Positions 23,101 through 35,200 of a DNA stretch of 64,000 bases are shown piece after piece. The position numbers were made by a program, and so were the translations under genes. The stretch lies in the NCBI GenBank assembly GCA_033239525.1, contig BSYO01000038.1:3301556-3365555 (forward strand). Direction: 5' to 3'. Position 1 is the stretch's first letter. Every line of letters starts with the position of its first letter. The notes under the pieces are model-generated. The model was not told the DNA's origin. It ran no database searches and was given only the letters and a program-made list of their open reading frames with translations. This DNA comes from Nepenthes gracilis (taxonomy: Eukaryota; Streptophyta; Magnoliopsida; Caryophyllales; Nepenthaceae).

Positions 23101-26100
23101 ATTAATCCACTGTTTTCATGTGTCTCAAGGCAAATAAAATCTCTACTGTTGTTGGACATTCTAATTCCTATAATTGTTAGTCAGAATCCATAAGATTTTT
23201 CTTATTTTTCATTAGTTTCAGATTTGAAATAATATAAAAAGTATAGGGATATATGCTTAATTTCATATTCGTATGATTCGATTTTCATTGTTTTCTATAC
23301 AGCATTTGACTAATATTTGAGCCAGCATTCGGACGCCACACAAGTATTCATCCAGCATTTGAATGAAGTTCGAAAGCCAGTGTATGCATAGCCAGTTACA
23401 TGTGATTCATGCTTCCATAATATAAATCTATTTCTTTATGTCTTAAAATGTATGATGTGGATTTGTTTACATCCGGCCTTACGATAGAAAATTGTTTTGA
23501 TGCATGATATACTACTTGTATGATATAAGCAAGTGAATTTATGATTTCCATATTCAACGAGTGACTGGCGTTTGAATGCCAAAACCCAATTTAAGGTACA
23601 TCGATTGATCTGCAAGCCTGACTATGTGATTTTGAAAACATATCTTGGCAGATGTATTCTGGGAGGGCTGAGAGACTTGTATATTTAACCCGTGGGTTTT
23701 AAATGTTTATTTCAAGAGTTATGGGATGATGTTCAAGTGCCGTGGGGGGCAACATTCAAACGTCAGACTGCATTGGGCATATTACAGTGTTTCAGACAAT
23801 CTATGGGATTTTTGGTAGTAGTTAGGACCCATTGCTTGTTTTGGAGGCCTAGAGTATTAAATTGTTGTTGCACGGTTCGGAGAATCTATATTCATGGAGG
23901 AATACTTACAGTCCTATGAACAATGAGCATCAAAATATAGAGAGACATTATACTAAAGGATGCTGAGTTTGACATACGGATTAAGATAAAACACCCATTT
24001 TAGCATGGCTCCCAATTGGACCATAAATATAAGTGTAACATATTCTGAGCTTACCCTAATGGGGCAGTAAGAATATCGTTCATTAGAATTGTTTAATACT
24101 TGTATATCACAAGTGGTAATGTATCATGAGATTATAGAATTGGTTACTATTTAAACTTGCAAACACTGATACATCAGTGTAGAATATAGTTATCCGATTC
24201 TGATTTTTAGAAATGGGAAGGTTGAGATCTATGTTCATCGAGAAATACTTACAGTCCTATGAACAATGAACGGTAAAACATAGAGAGATATTGTACTAAG
24301 GGGTGCTAAGTTTCACATATTGATTGAAATAGAACACCCATTTCGGCGTGGCTCCCAATTGGACCATAAAAATGAGTATAACATATTTTGGCCTTACCCT
24401 AATAGGGTAGCGAAAAATATTGTTCGTTAGAGTTGTTTGATACTTATATATCACAAGTGGTAAGGTATCATGAGATCATAGAGTTGGTTATTAGTCAAAT
24501 TTGCAAGCATCGATGCCTCATGGATGTTACCTAACATTGGTGGTGGACGTATAGTTGTTGATTTATAATGAAAAAATAAGATTTAAGAAAATTGTTATGA
24601 TATTTTATATAGTTAAAATATTTGTTAAGATAGGTTCAATAGAACCCCATCTCCTTATTGATATTTGAATTCAATGGAATCCTGGTTAAGCTCCTAATGT
24701 TTGGTTTCCATGGAAGCCACTGACAGTGGTTCTTGTGACTTTTGAGTCGTGCTTTCAACGTGGTATCGAGTCTCAAATAGTTGATGATTGATTACATGTT
24801 ATTGTTATTATTGCTCTTACATATTTGATATTATTATCTAAAATATTCATTGATTGCTAATATTATTGATTATATCACTTGTTGGGTATTTGACTCATTA
24901 TTATATTTTCTTGGCTCAACAGTAGAGCAAGTTGATAGTGTTTTAGTGGATATTGTATAGTTGCTAAGGAAATTTCGGGTAGATGCGATTCCAAAGTCTA
25001 GCTGCCATATATTGAGAGATGGAGATTTCCTTTCCGTTTTGGAGATGTCGGATAATTTGTCAAGACTACGTTCTATTAAGTTTTTATTTTGTTATTATAG
25101 ACATTTATATTATCTTTCATTTCGAAAAGTTATTATAGATATTTTACTTAAGATGGATTTATGATAAACATTTATGATTCGAGTTTTTCTACGTGGTCAG
25201 TTCAAGTGGGTTAGAGTGATTCGTAACTGAGTCACCACACAATGTGTCAGAGTGATTCAGAATTGAAAAAAAAAAACATTTTGGACACATGTCACAGTGT
25301 GTTCGAAGAGCATTGGTGTTCGACATATATCAGACAATGTCCATATTTCTTAGAATAAGACAATCAGGAATAAACATGATGAAGATTGTTTATTTCCTTT
25401 TCTTGGGTGTACTAGGTCGGGATGGGTTATTGGGATCAAAGCCCTAACAACTCGAAAGGTGGTGTCATGACACTCCATCAACTAGTGAGTACGCGTTAAA
25501 AGACTTTACTTCAAATTCAATAGTTACAGCCCATTTGGATTGCTTTGTTTATTTTCCTAGTTTTGGCCAAGGATCTACAATGAGGAGTATGTACGCAATA
25601 ATAAAGTTGTCGCCCTGTGACTCGATGATTCAATTACAAGTTTGAAAGTAAGCTGGAACTTGAATTTAATAAGAAATTGAAAATATAATAACAAATATTG
25701 GATGATCACTCACCATTCAAAGCGAATCACTCATATTTGGTAATCTCTTAGAAAATCACTCAATCTCCGTGTTGGAAATTGCCCACCAATAGAGTACTTA
25801 CTACTCTTTAAGGAGATTGACACTCTTAAATTTGAATACAACTTAACCTGCCTAAACTTAAGAGTTTTAGACTCTTTAAATAGAAATAAAGTATTGAAAG
25901 AGTTGTTTGTGAGGCTTAATCTGGCCATGTGAGGGTCGCTAAATACCTTGTCTAGGTATTCTTTGTGAGCCAGGCAGGTCATCTGAGTCGAGTCCCTCAG
26001 GTCGTATTCTGGGTTCTTAGGTATAAGGGCACATACTGTATCACTTGATAGTCATGAATTCGAGTTGTGGAAGTGACGATGAAAGACTGCACCAATTGAC

Positions 26101-29100
26101 ATAAAACTATAGGAAGTTTACACCAAGCTGCTGTTTCTTAGACCAAAGATCAATGTGGTTCTTGTTTGGATCCTTGTTAACCTAACTGCCCGAGGTAAGT
26201 TTCCTATAGAAGCATGCATAGCCAGTAGTTGAATTAGTTTAATTCAAGGTTCTGGTTATTTTCCTAAATTAAATTTCTTGGAGACCAAGGAGTTAAAAAT
26301 ATATATAAAATGGGATGCAATCTAGCAGTGTAAATGTAGCTAACTTCAAAGTTTATTTCCAGTAATTTCTTAGTGGATTCTATCTTTTTGTATTGTTCTA
26401 CCTCCTTGTTTACAGCAGCCAAACAAACCTCCGATCTATTTTTTTTTTTTTTCTCAAACAAGCTCTCCACAATGTTGTAACAACATAGGCAATCCTAAAT
26501 GTGAGGACAGTGGTTAGTATGATGTACCGATGTAAATATTGACCGATGTGTATTGGTATTAGGTCCTTTAATACTAATATTTCCATATACCGCTACAATA
26601 TCATGATATTTTGCTATATTGATGATATAACGACCAATATATTTGTCGATATGGTTTTGTCAATATATGATTTTTAGAAATTTTTTTTCAGATATATCTG
26701 ATACAAATATTTATTGTCTGAGATATCCAAAACCGATACGACCATGACTAATGTCAATACTTATATCAATACTTTCATCCATGGGACGATCTAAAAGAGA
26801 AAATTGACAATTATTGGGATATGCAGCATCCTTTTGGGATGAGATGTATATGCTCAAACAAAGAAATAAGCCGGTTCCAAATTATCATTCCAGCTTTGAA
26901 TATCTTTTTAAGACATGAAGCTCTTGAAGATGACTGATATTTGTTGCAGGACCTATTTTTGTATATTATTCTTTTGTTTGGATGAATTAGGTTCTAATAA
27001 ACCAAAAGGCTAATTAGTGAGTTGTGGCCCTAGCACTGTATCTTATTGCATATTATCTATTCCTTTCTGATGATTTCCCTACTAAATCAACCATTGTGAA
27101 ATGTGAAAATACATTTTTTATATATTTTTGAAGACCTATAGGTTTTAACAAAGGGATTGCACAATTGATCATTCAGACCCCACTAAGCATCTATTTCTAA
27201 ATGGTTAAAGCGCCCAACTTCTAATTGGCGAATTCATAAATCAATCCAGTATCATTTCAACAGTTACATAACCTATCTTATATGTAGTATAATTTCCACA
27301 TCTGTAAAAAGCAAAAGACATTGATAACCGGGTAATCTATTTTGCAGAATACAAATATTATGATCATAAAACCTATTCAAGGCAAAGTTTCCATATCAAT
27401 TTTTATACAAAATGTTTCATTTTCTTTTCTTTTTTTTTTTCATTTTCTACTGTCTTTTTCTTTTTATAGGGTAGTCCAATGCATGAGGTTTCACTCATAG
27501 CAGGCTCTAAAAAAAACCTCATGGACTTGGTCACTGGGCTTCCTACTATCCTACATTGTTCATCACATCACAACCCATAATCTAGAAAACCTCAAATATT
27601 TGACTATCCTATAAATAGAAAAGGCATGATCAGCAAGAGAAAAAGATGAAATTACAGGAACTGAAGTAGTTAATAAGAACATTGTCACAAAATAGTTCTA
27701 TTACAATATTTGTAATCTGCATAATATATTATGCAAATAGTCTATAATTAATAGACAGTTTGCCTTTGAGGAGCATTGTTCTTGCATCATGTGTGTCCAG
27801 GAAACTTTTGGAACCTAACCTGAGAAGTTTTAATTAATTTTTCCTAATGGTACTTCTCCTAATATGACAGTAAGAGATGATCTTTCTCCACCGAACTATT
27901 GCCAGTAGGGAAAAAAAACATATTGTGATAAGTCCCTCTCCCCCAAAAAGCAATATGATTTAGTAAAGAAAAATGTAGCATGAGGATTGTATCAACAATC
28001 CATTCAATTCCCTTCACTATAATTCAATAATTCCAAATTCCCATTGAAGGAACAAAGCAATAGATTACATCCTTTACATTCTAAAACAAACTTTGGAAAG
28101 TGAGAAAACAAGAGAACTGAAAGTTGGTCATCAATTAATAAGACGTTCTAATAATTAATTATCACTCATCGTAGAATTTTGATATTGATTAATTATCAAA
28201 AGGGAGAACCATAAAGCAACTGGGCAAAAGTTAATTGCAATTTACCTCATCATTTGTTGAGTTCTCAAACATACGAGCTTTCTGAAGACTCAAATTATCA
28301 GTGGCAGCAGCAATGTAGTATCTAGGTGCAAACCTACCTCTCTGCAGCACTGATAAGAGATTAAGCATCTCTGCTGTGTGACCTCCTACAGTTGTATCAC
28401 AGCAAATTGTCAAGGGAAGGATAACAACGAAAATAGTTTTTCAAATGAGTTGGAAGAATGAAAATTGATTCTGAGATATGAAACCATGATCCATTTTCGT
28501 GCTTCATACTGTTAGGCAGGGATCAATGACAAAACTTGAAATTTCCAATTCTCGTTAATCTATTGCAGGGAGGGGGGAAGTAGGTTTAGCCCATAGCCTC
28601 CATTTTTCTGTCTGTTTTTGGGGATTTTATTCTTAGTTGGTGAGAAGTGAGAACCTTACTTTGCATTTGTACACTTGACTGATTAATGTCATCCATTCAC
28701 TTACAATTTATGTTTGTTTTCCTTTCAAAAATACCAAGACAAAACTACCAGCAATGAGTAAGTTCATCCTTCGAGAAGAATAATATCAGTCAACAGAGAC
28801 AAACAACAAGGACTGAAAGGCATTGCAAACAAGAGCATTCATGGCTAAGAGACATTGCAGACAAGTGAAGTCGAAGTTCCATCTTAAAGTAGAGTAACAA
28901 TTTGTGAAAAGTCAGCAAACTGTAACGTCGAATTTTACTAAATGCTTCCAAAATTACACCACTTTTTGGGAAAATTTGATCTTTTGATGAAGAATGAACT
29001 CGACCCTGCAATTAAAAGTGCTAGATCCATTACCCCCACTTAGAGGCAGGCCAACTATCTAGCAAGAAGCAGGTCACTCTATTGCCAACAATGGCAAGAG

Positions 29101-29438
29101 ACGGACAGATTGATGATGGTGAAAACATAAGATCGAATCTACAGTTTGGCCAACGAATTTGAGACCAAACAGAACGATTTCAATACCTCTACAAATTATT
29201 ACAAAATCAACAAAATTTTAACACTGGCAACAATCAATGGTGCAGAAATGAGTTCACCTGAGCCAAGAACAATGAGGGTACTAACAGGCTTTGAAGTCTT
29301 GGGACGCATCGGTTTACCGCTTCGATGTATAACGTATATAACCCGAATTACAATCAGAGTGATGGTAAAGGTAATGAAAATGGTGAAGCCTTTTGAATCC
29401 AGCATTGATAATAAGCATTCTTTGTCTTTCTCCATCAT
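20172..29438 (-). CDS. ALG14: ALG14, UDP-GlcNAc transferase subunit, five exons, 231 aa
   Basis: ALG14 anchors the catalytic subunit ALG13 at the endoplasmic reticulum; together they add the second N-acetylglucosamine to the dolichol-linked precursor of N-glycans. Exons on the minus strand are 29438-29258, 28385-28246, 21695-21558, 21446-21387 and 20348-20172. All introns have GT...AG ends and phases agree. Residues 1-60 include a membrane anchor (FTIFITFTITLIVIRVIYVI, about 18-37) and lead into VLGSGGHTAEML, rejoined across the first junction. Exon 2 gives RYYIAAATDN and SLQKARMFE; exon 3 QIYRSREVGQSY and ALWLMIKIRPQV; exon 4 ILCNGPGTC; exon 5 FYVESIARVKKLSL and VQWPQLQQKY. The frame is intact. 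The first in-frame ATG is at 29438, since the codon at 29444 is TTG. Intron 2 is 6550 bp and full of transposon sequence. The donor of intron 4 (GTCTGT) is weak. The C-terminus reads VGCLM, where relatives usually have VGRLM. Confidence 0.93.
20520..20990. repeat. tandem duplication of about 225 bp in ALG14 intron 4
   Basis: Two diverged units run 20520-20755 and 20756-20990. Shared blocks are CTTCCTCGGTTCTTC/CTTCCTTGGTTCTTC, CCCTTTACTAAAAGG/CCCTTTACTAGGAGG, AATAGGCGAGGT/AATAGGCGATGT and CAACAGATAAAACACA/CAACAGACAAAACACA. There is no consistent coding frame. It is probably part of an old transposable element. Confidence 0.7.
21805..23199. repeat. 1.4-kb dispersed repeat, copy A, in ALG14 intron 2
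   Basis: This segment matches 56252-57638 nearly base for base over its whole length, by eye above 90% identity. It begins TTCTAAGACAAGTAGAGAC and ends with TCAGAATCCATAAGATTTT. It contains the block CACCCTATGCATGCATCCC and a (GA)n tract at about 22980-23000. No long frame is shared by the two copies: the 78-codon frame here is broken in the other copy. No clear inverted or long terminal repeats are seen, so the element class is unknown. It begins about 110 bp from ALG14 exon 3. Confidence 0.85.
23300..25472 (+). mobile_element. decayed LTR-like block in ALG14 intron 2
   Basis: The block ends GGTGTCATGACA at 25472, like the end of a Tekay/Del-type gypsy LTR. It shares architecture with the solo LTR at 50739-53784: an internal tandem duplication, then the landmark TTGGGTATTTGACTCATTAT (near 24885, compare CTGGGTATTCGACTCACCAT near 53380), then a TTGGCTC...GTTGA segment. 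The left end is not located. No gag or pol frame is present. It is read on the plus strand, opposite to ALG14. Confidence 0.5.
23880..24530. repeat. tandem duplication of about 343 bp inside the LTR-like block
   Basis: Two units start near 23888 and 24231. Shared text includes AATACTTACAGTCCTATGAA, GGCTCCCAATTGGACCATAA and ATATCACAAGTGGTAA. The units have diverged by scattered substitutions. A similar duplication exists at the equivalent place in the solo LTR at 52633-53190. Confidence 0.85.
26515..26785. mobile_element. MITE family copy 1 (ALG14 intron 2)
   Basis: AT-rich, about 270 bp, opening CCGATGTAAATATTGACCGA and closing CAATACTTTCATCCATGGG. The ends are inverted relative to each other. 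Inside are ACAATATCATGATATTTTG and GACCAATATATTTGTCGATA, which recur in the other copies. Confidence 0.7.
27187..27255 (+). pseudogene. decayed plastid trnI-CAU fragment (NUPT) in ALG14 intron 2
   Basis: The stretch from 27201 to 27235 reads ATGGTTAAAGCGCCCAACTT followed by CTAATTGGCGAATTC. From memory of plastid trnI-CAU this matches the D arm, anticodon stem and variable region except around the anticodon, which has changed from CAT to TCT. The acceptor start GCATCTA (27187-27193) also fits, but the T arm and 3' end are decayed (AATCAATCCAGTAT). It cannot fold fully, so it is a nuclear plastid-DNA relic, not an active tRNA gene. It lies on the strand opposite to ALG14. Confidence 0.75.
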
Positions 29439-32208
29439 CGACAACTTCCACTGATCAACTAATAACTTTCATGAACGTAACCCTATGAAGGAGAGAAATT
29501 TACCCATTATAGAAATTGAAATCAAGCAGAAATGGTAATCGATGGCAGTTTCAAAATTAATCAATTTTAGATTGAAGTTCCAGTTACCAGAAATTGAGCA
29601 GATTGAATGATCTCCGACGAAAAGGAACAGTCGGCGTGGTAATTCTTCGACGGAACAAGAGGAGATCGGAAGAGCCTGGGTGGCGGGTTTTGCACCTATT
29701 TACCCTTCACACTTAATCGAACGGTCAAAATTTAATCTTAAAAAAATATAATACTAAATATTTTTTTAAAATTTTTATTATGATATTTTAATATTTAAAA
29801 AAATAAAAAATTTACATTAAATTTTTAATATTAAACCTCACCCATTAAATATCTTTACAATTTCAAAAATAAAAACATATATAATATGAACTGCCAATAT
29901 GAGTGGTTGAAGGGTGAGAAGTGTAAGCTGCAGTGAAAATCTTTCTATATTTTAAACTTTAGATGAATTTAATTAAAAAATAAATAAATTAATTAATATA
30001 TATTATATTAAATAATTTATATAATTATTTAGTCTATATTATTTATCTATCTATATTTTAATTTTTATCGTTAAATTTACAGATAATCTAAAATATATGA
30101 TGGACTATAAAGACCCTTGACCATGGAGACTTTTGGAAATATATTGTTATATTACAAATAATTTTAATGAAAGTTTTATTTTATAAATTATGAAATAATA
30201 ATAATTTATATTTTATTAGATAAAATTAATTATATAAATTTACTTTTATTATTCTAATCGATTTAGCCGGGTGAGTAAAAAAAAATTGATACATTTGAAT
30301 TTGATATGGACTTAGCCAATGACATGATTGGTAGGCCTAAATTCGAGTCTTACTTGATTTCTTTATATATATACATTGGTCGAATATATCTAAATTAAAC
30401 TAAGAGTATATATCATAATCAACATATTAATAACAAATTTTACAGTAAAGTTTTTAAATAACTGTATACATTAGTTTATAAAATGAAATAAATCAAATTA
30501 TTCATGAACATATAAAAAAAGTTTATCGATTGATACATAAAAAGTCTAACCATGTGTATATAATCGAATAAAATATTAGCATTGAAAATATTAAAAGAAA
30601 AAATTTATAAGAGCTATAAGTTGATAAGAAATATATCAACTTGATGGGTCTAGTCGAAAATGGGCTAACCAATACTCAATTGGATAAGAGGTTAAAATAT
30701 CGACGGTTCAACAAAAGATGTTATAGAATTCATCAGGTAATAGTGCATAGACACCTGAATTAAAAGGTAAAATCTAAACATCCAAATATTAAATGATCAT
30801 AATAATGAGTAGTTAAACTGATGTTATATTTAGAAATCAAATAGTCCCATCTTTAAATGTAAATGGTTGTTACACATTGCCAATAATATCTTTTACCACT
30901 TATTCAAAACAGTGTCATATACATGCATCAATCTCAGGTGTCAATTAGCCAAATAGTACATTTGGTTATAAATAAAACTTCACCTCCAAAGAAGAGAGAA
31001 AGAGAGAAAAAATACTACTCAATCAAATGAGTACATAAAATGAGTATAATCGATCAAACATATATTAATTTTTACCCTCTTTTATTCCCTCCATTTTCTT
31101 CCTCAAATATATTTCAAAGTCTATTAGAAAATTTATTAATTTAAATATTAGATAATATATTGGGGAGTGAGTCTATATGCATTTTACTTTCAATTTATTT
31201 TATTATGGTGTATAAAATCCTGATTTATAATTATAAAGATTAGACCCATTTATATTTGAACATCTAAACGAAATAATCAGCTCCCTAATTCGTACGATAA
31301 TCTAAATTCTCAAAATACATCACAACTGATATTTTAAATATGAATTAATATATCATGATATTTTGTTAATACAATAATATATTACAATAATACCACAATA
31401 TTAAAAAAATATCGATATAAGGAGTCTAATACGGTACACATAATATTCTCATCTATAGTATTCATTGAGAAGAAATTCAGCAATTCTTATGCATTAGTCG
31501 GTTATAATTTTTAAATTAGTAATCTTATATATTTATGATTGAATGTATATAAACATCAACTTATTTAAAGATTAAGTTTAAAAAATGATAACAAATTTTC
31601 ACAGTAAAATTTGTCACATCATATGATATATAATTCAAAAATAAATCTTGGGATCCTATTTCTCTCATGGAGAATCACAACACTAATTTTTCTATTTAAA
31701 TTATTTAATTAAAAAAATTTAACTGGTAAAATTTAAATTTTACATAATATTATCTAAATAATTATTTTAATTTAATATTTAAAAAATATTAATATTATAA
31801 TAAAATTTAATAATATATTTATCTTTAATATTTATAATTCCAAACTTTCACCATTACATTTTGATCTAATTATGTGTCAACTAAATATAATCATATGGAA
31901 AAAACATAAATTATAATTTTTAATATTTAAAATAATATTTTTTTAGAAATTACTAAATGTAAAAATCTAAGTTAATTATTTATATTGAATAGAATGTGAC
32001 ACTTATAATGTAAATAAAAAATTATAATTATAATGAAAAAAAATCAAGGCAGGGGTCGTACAGGGAGAAGGTATATGAACTTAAACCCTAAAAGGGGGTT
32101 TTCTGGGAAGTGGCGTTCCACAGACGGAGGTGTTTTTGACCTCCAGCGACGATCGAGGTTATGGTTGGCGATCATCCAACAGAAAGAAGAAAGAGATTAC
32201 AGACAACA
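29439..32208. other. divergent intergenic region between ALG14 and the 134-aa protein gene
   Basis: The first 250 bp next to ALG14 are less AT-rich and contain AGGAGATCGGAAGAGC and GGCGTGGTAATTC words, consistent with the ALG14 leader and promoter. Beyond about 29720 the DNA is strongly AT-rich with no gene. The final 200 bp before 32209 (CAGGCAGGGGTCGTACAGGG region and GACGGAGGTG) are probably the leader of the plus-strand gene. No bidirectional promoter is evident, as 2.77 kb separates the start codons. Confidence 0.5.
31320..31465. mobile_element. MITE family copy 2, partial
   Basis: A half-length copy upstream of the 134-aa protein gene. It holds TAATATATCATGATATTTTG, AATACCACAATATT, ATATCGATATAAGGAGTC and the right-hand end AATATTCTCATCTATAG. 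The opposite end is missing. Confidence 0.5.
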
Positions 32209-35200
32209 ATGGCAAATTCGAAGCTCGGAACTTCATTGAAATGTCCACACTGCGCGGGTCCTCTTTCAAAAGAGATGGTAAAAGACTATATCACCATCTT
32301 CCTAGACCCTCACAAACGCTTCTTTGAAATCTAATGCCTTTTTGTTCTCAGATGTTTGTTAATCTTCGTATTTTTGATAGGAAACTAGTCGTTGGACCGT
32401 TCCTCCTCCTATCAGAGACAGCTTTTCCATGGTACGCATACTCGTTTTCTTCAATGTTAGAACTTTTTCGGTTTGGGATTGTGATAATGTGGTATAATTT
32501 GACCCTAAATTTTGATCTCTTAGATTGGTTCTGCTGTTGGCGGCACAACAAGTGCATTCTATGGGTTCAATTACGGTAATTTGTTATCTACTTCATTCAT
32601 CCTATATTTTTTGAAGTTCCTTCTTTTTCTTTTCTTCCACTGATGATTATTTGTTTGTATTTCATCCTATTGTGATTATGATATGCCTGCCCGGATAGAA
32701 AAATAATTTGTTAACTTTAAGCCTATTTGCATAGCCATCTAATGTTTTAACTAATCTAATGATCTCTCTCTCCCTCTCTCTGTAGGGGAGGGGAGTGGGG
32801 TTTAGATTTTGTGGGAAGAACCCTAAAAAGGGGGAAACTTCTATTACATCAAAAATATCGGTTGGAAATACAAGATGGAGAATTTTAGGCAATAACCAAG
32901 CAAAAGAGATAGTAAAATCTGATATATGTGCAGGCAATTTTATTGAGGCTTGAAATGGGCACTGCCCTTGAGCTGAATTTATTCTCAAGGAATGAATAGC
33001 TCGCTGCAAGCAGTCATGCATGCAATAGCTAAAGAATGCTTTGTTATACTTTGTTGCTATAATTTGTTGTGGTGAATGAATGATGAGAAACTGACCTTTA
33101 CTAATGTGCCAGCCTGTTGCCTCCCTTGAGTTAACTAGATTTTGTTAAATCCTCCAGTGGTTGAGTAGAAAATGAAAAAAGAATAGATTTGAATGTGTAC
33201 AACAGAGTATATTTGATTAGCAGTGATTAATAACGGTTTGGCCCAAAAGTACTATTGATTCGGCTGCTAATCAAATTTGGTGATTGTTAGCAAATAGAAA
33301 AGCATTATATAATTTTGTTGACCCAATAAATGTTATTTTCTTATTATAGTTTCTTAAAGATTTCATTCTCAAACAGGGTAGTCAAATAAGAAAAGAGGGA
33401 GTGGCTGAATTTCATTTAATTTCATTTCAGTGTAAAATGTAGTAGCCTTTTCATCACTATATGTGAAAATTTCCCTGCAAGGCCTTGTGCATTCTGAAAT
33501 ATTGTATTTGCACGTGTGTTTTATGCAGTGATGCCTACAGTCCGGAAGTGTGTTAAAGGACCAATGTGGTTGCATTTTCTCATCGGTGTAAGTTTGTCTG
33601 TTCTGTTACCTTGTTGCAGTGGTGGTCTCCTGGCAGTGCTGATGTTCCTTTACTTGAGTTTCCTTCTGTGTTCTTGAATGCTGTCATTGAGTTGCATTCT
33701 TGAGTAGGGCAAATCTTTTGGATACTAGAGGGCACGGATGAAAATATTTGTATTAGTATCAATTGTGGTCGTGTTGATATTAGATAGATATAACATATTA
33801 GATAATAAATATTATTATTGATATATTAGAAAATAACAATTTAAAAAAATCATAAGATGACGAGACCATATTTGTTGATATATCACAATATATTACCGAT
33901 TTGATAATATATCATGATATTTGTCATGGTAATGGGAAGGGACCCGATACTGATACGTATCGGCCGATATTTGTATTAGTGTCAAAGGAGTTGTAGTGTG
34001 TTTCATGTCACTACTCATGGAAAGCATGATTGTAAGGTATTTTATATGAGAACTTTTTTAGACACCCTCAAGTGACATATTGTCCCAACCAGGTATCCAC
34101 ATCAACAGGCCCAAACAATATCAGAGGAATTATTGGTATGTCATGTCATAAGGGTGTCTGAATACTTGAATGTAGTCATTAGTTGCATTCTTGAATAGGA
34201 CAAGTCTTTTGGACACCGGAGGGTTTGGTAGTATGTTTCATATTCAACTCATAGGATGCAAAATTGTCAGTTATATTATATGAGAAATTTTTAGGTGATG
34301 CCCTTTAGATACCCTCTAGTAAAGTATCTTCTCATTAATCTATTCATACTGTAAGCCCACTCGGTAACGATGGATGTATGGGACACCACTTAGAATAAGT
34401 GTTTGAAGGATATCTAGAAATACCTTAGCATTACTCATTTTATATTAGGATTTTCATTGCTCATCATGGCCGGCCTGAATAAGGGAGTAGGTCTCTGTAG
34501 GTTTGCAAATCTTGAACGGTGATTCTCTTCTATGATGTATAACATCTTAGTTTAAATCATTTGAATGGCCTAGATAATAGGTAATAACTTTGTTAAATGT
34601 ACTGACGTTTGATTCCTACACACTGAAGTATGAATCCTACACAAACTCACTGACCATTAAAAATCATTGTGCTTGAATTTTCCGTTTACTTTGTTCAGCA
34701 AAAATTTTCAATAGTAAATCATTCAATCATTATTTCTCAGATTAATCTGGGGACTGATTTTCATTTTTTGATAAGTTTTAAGTCATTTTAGGGCTATGTA
34801 GGTTAGTTTTCCTGTCCACTGATACCGGCCCACCAAATATTCTATTGAAGTTTTATTTATTTATTTATTTAAACATTAAAAGAAGGAAGCATTGAAGACA
34901 TTAGGCTCAGTTCTTGAAATCCTTTTATTCCAGTGTATGCAAGTTTCCTTTTTATCTTTTTGGGCAAGCGATGAATGCAAGTTTTTTAGGATTAAGAATT
35001 AGTAGTACATACACAGGCTGCCCCCCCTTATTGTCTAGATGAAATAAATTCATTTTTGCTGATCAAAAAATATAGGCAGCCTAGTGAACGAGGCTTCCGA
35101 ATTGTGGTGTAAGGAAGAGTTAAGATGTATACAGTTTTTACCCATATGTTGTAAGTAGGTTGTTTTATTATAATCATTAGGTCATAGTAGAACAAATTTA

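Noticed and set aside
22923..23159. 78-aa minus-strand ORF in dispersed repeat copy A
   Set aside because: The equivalent frame in copy B is broken by length changes near the GA tract, so it is not conserved.
27187..27255. Functional tRNA gene
   Set aside because: The T arm and acceptor 3' side are decayed, so it is called a plastid-DNA relic.
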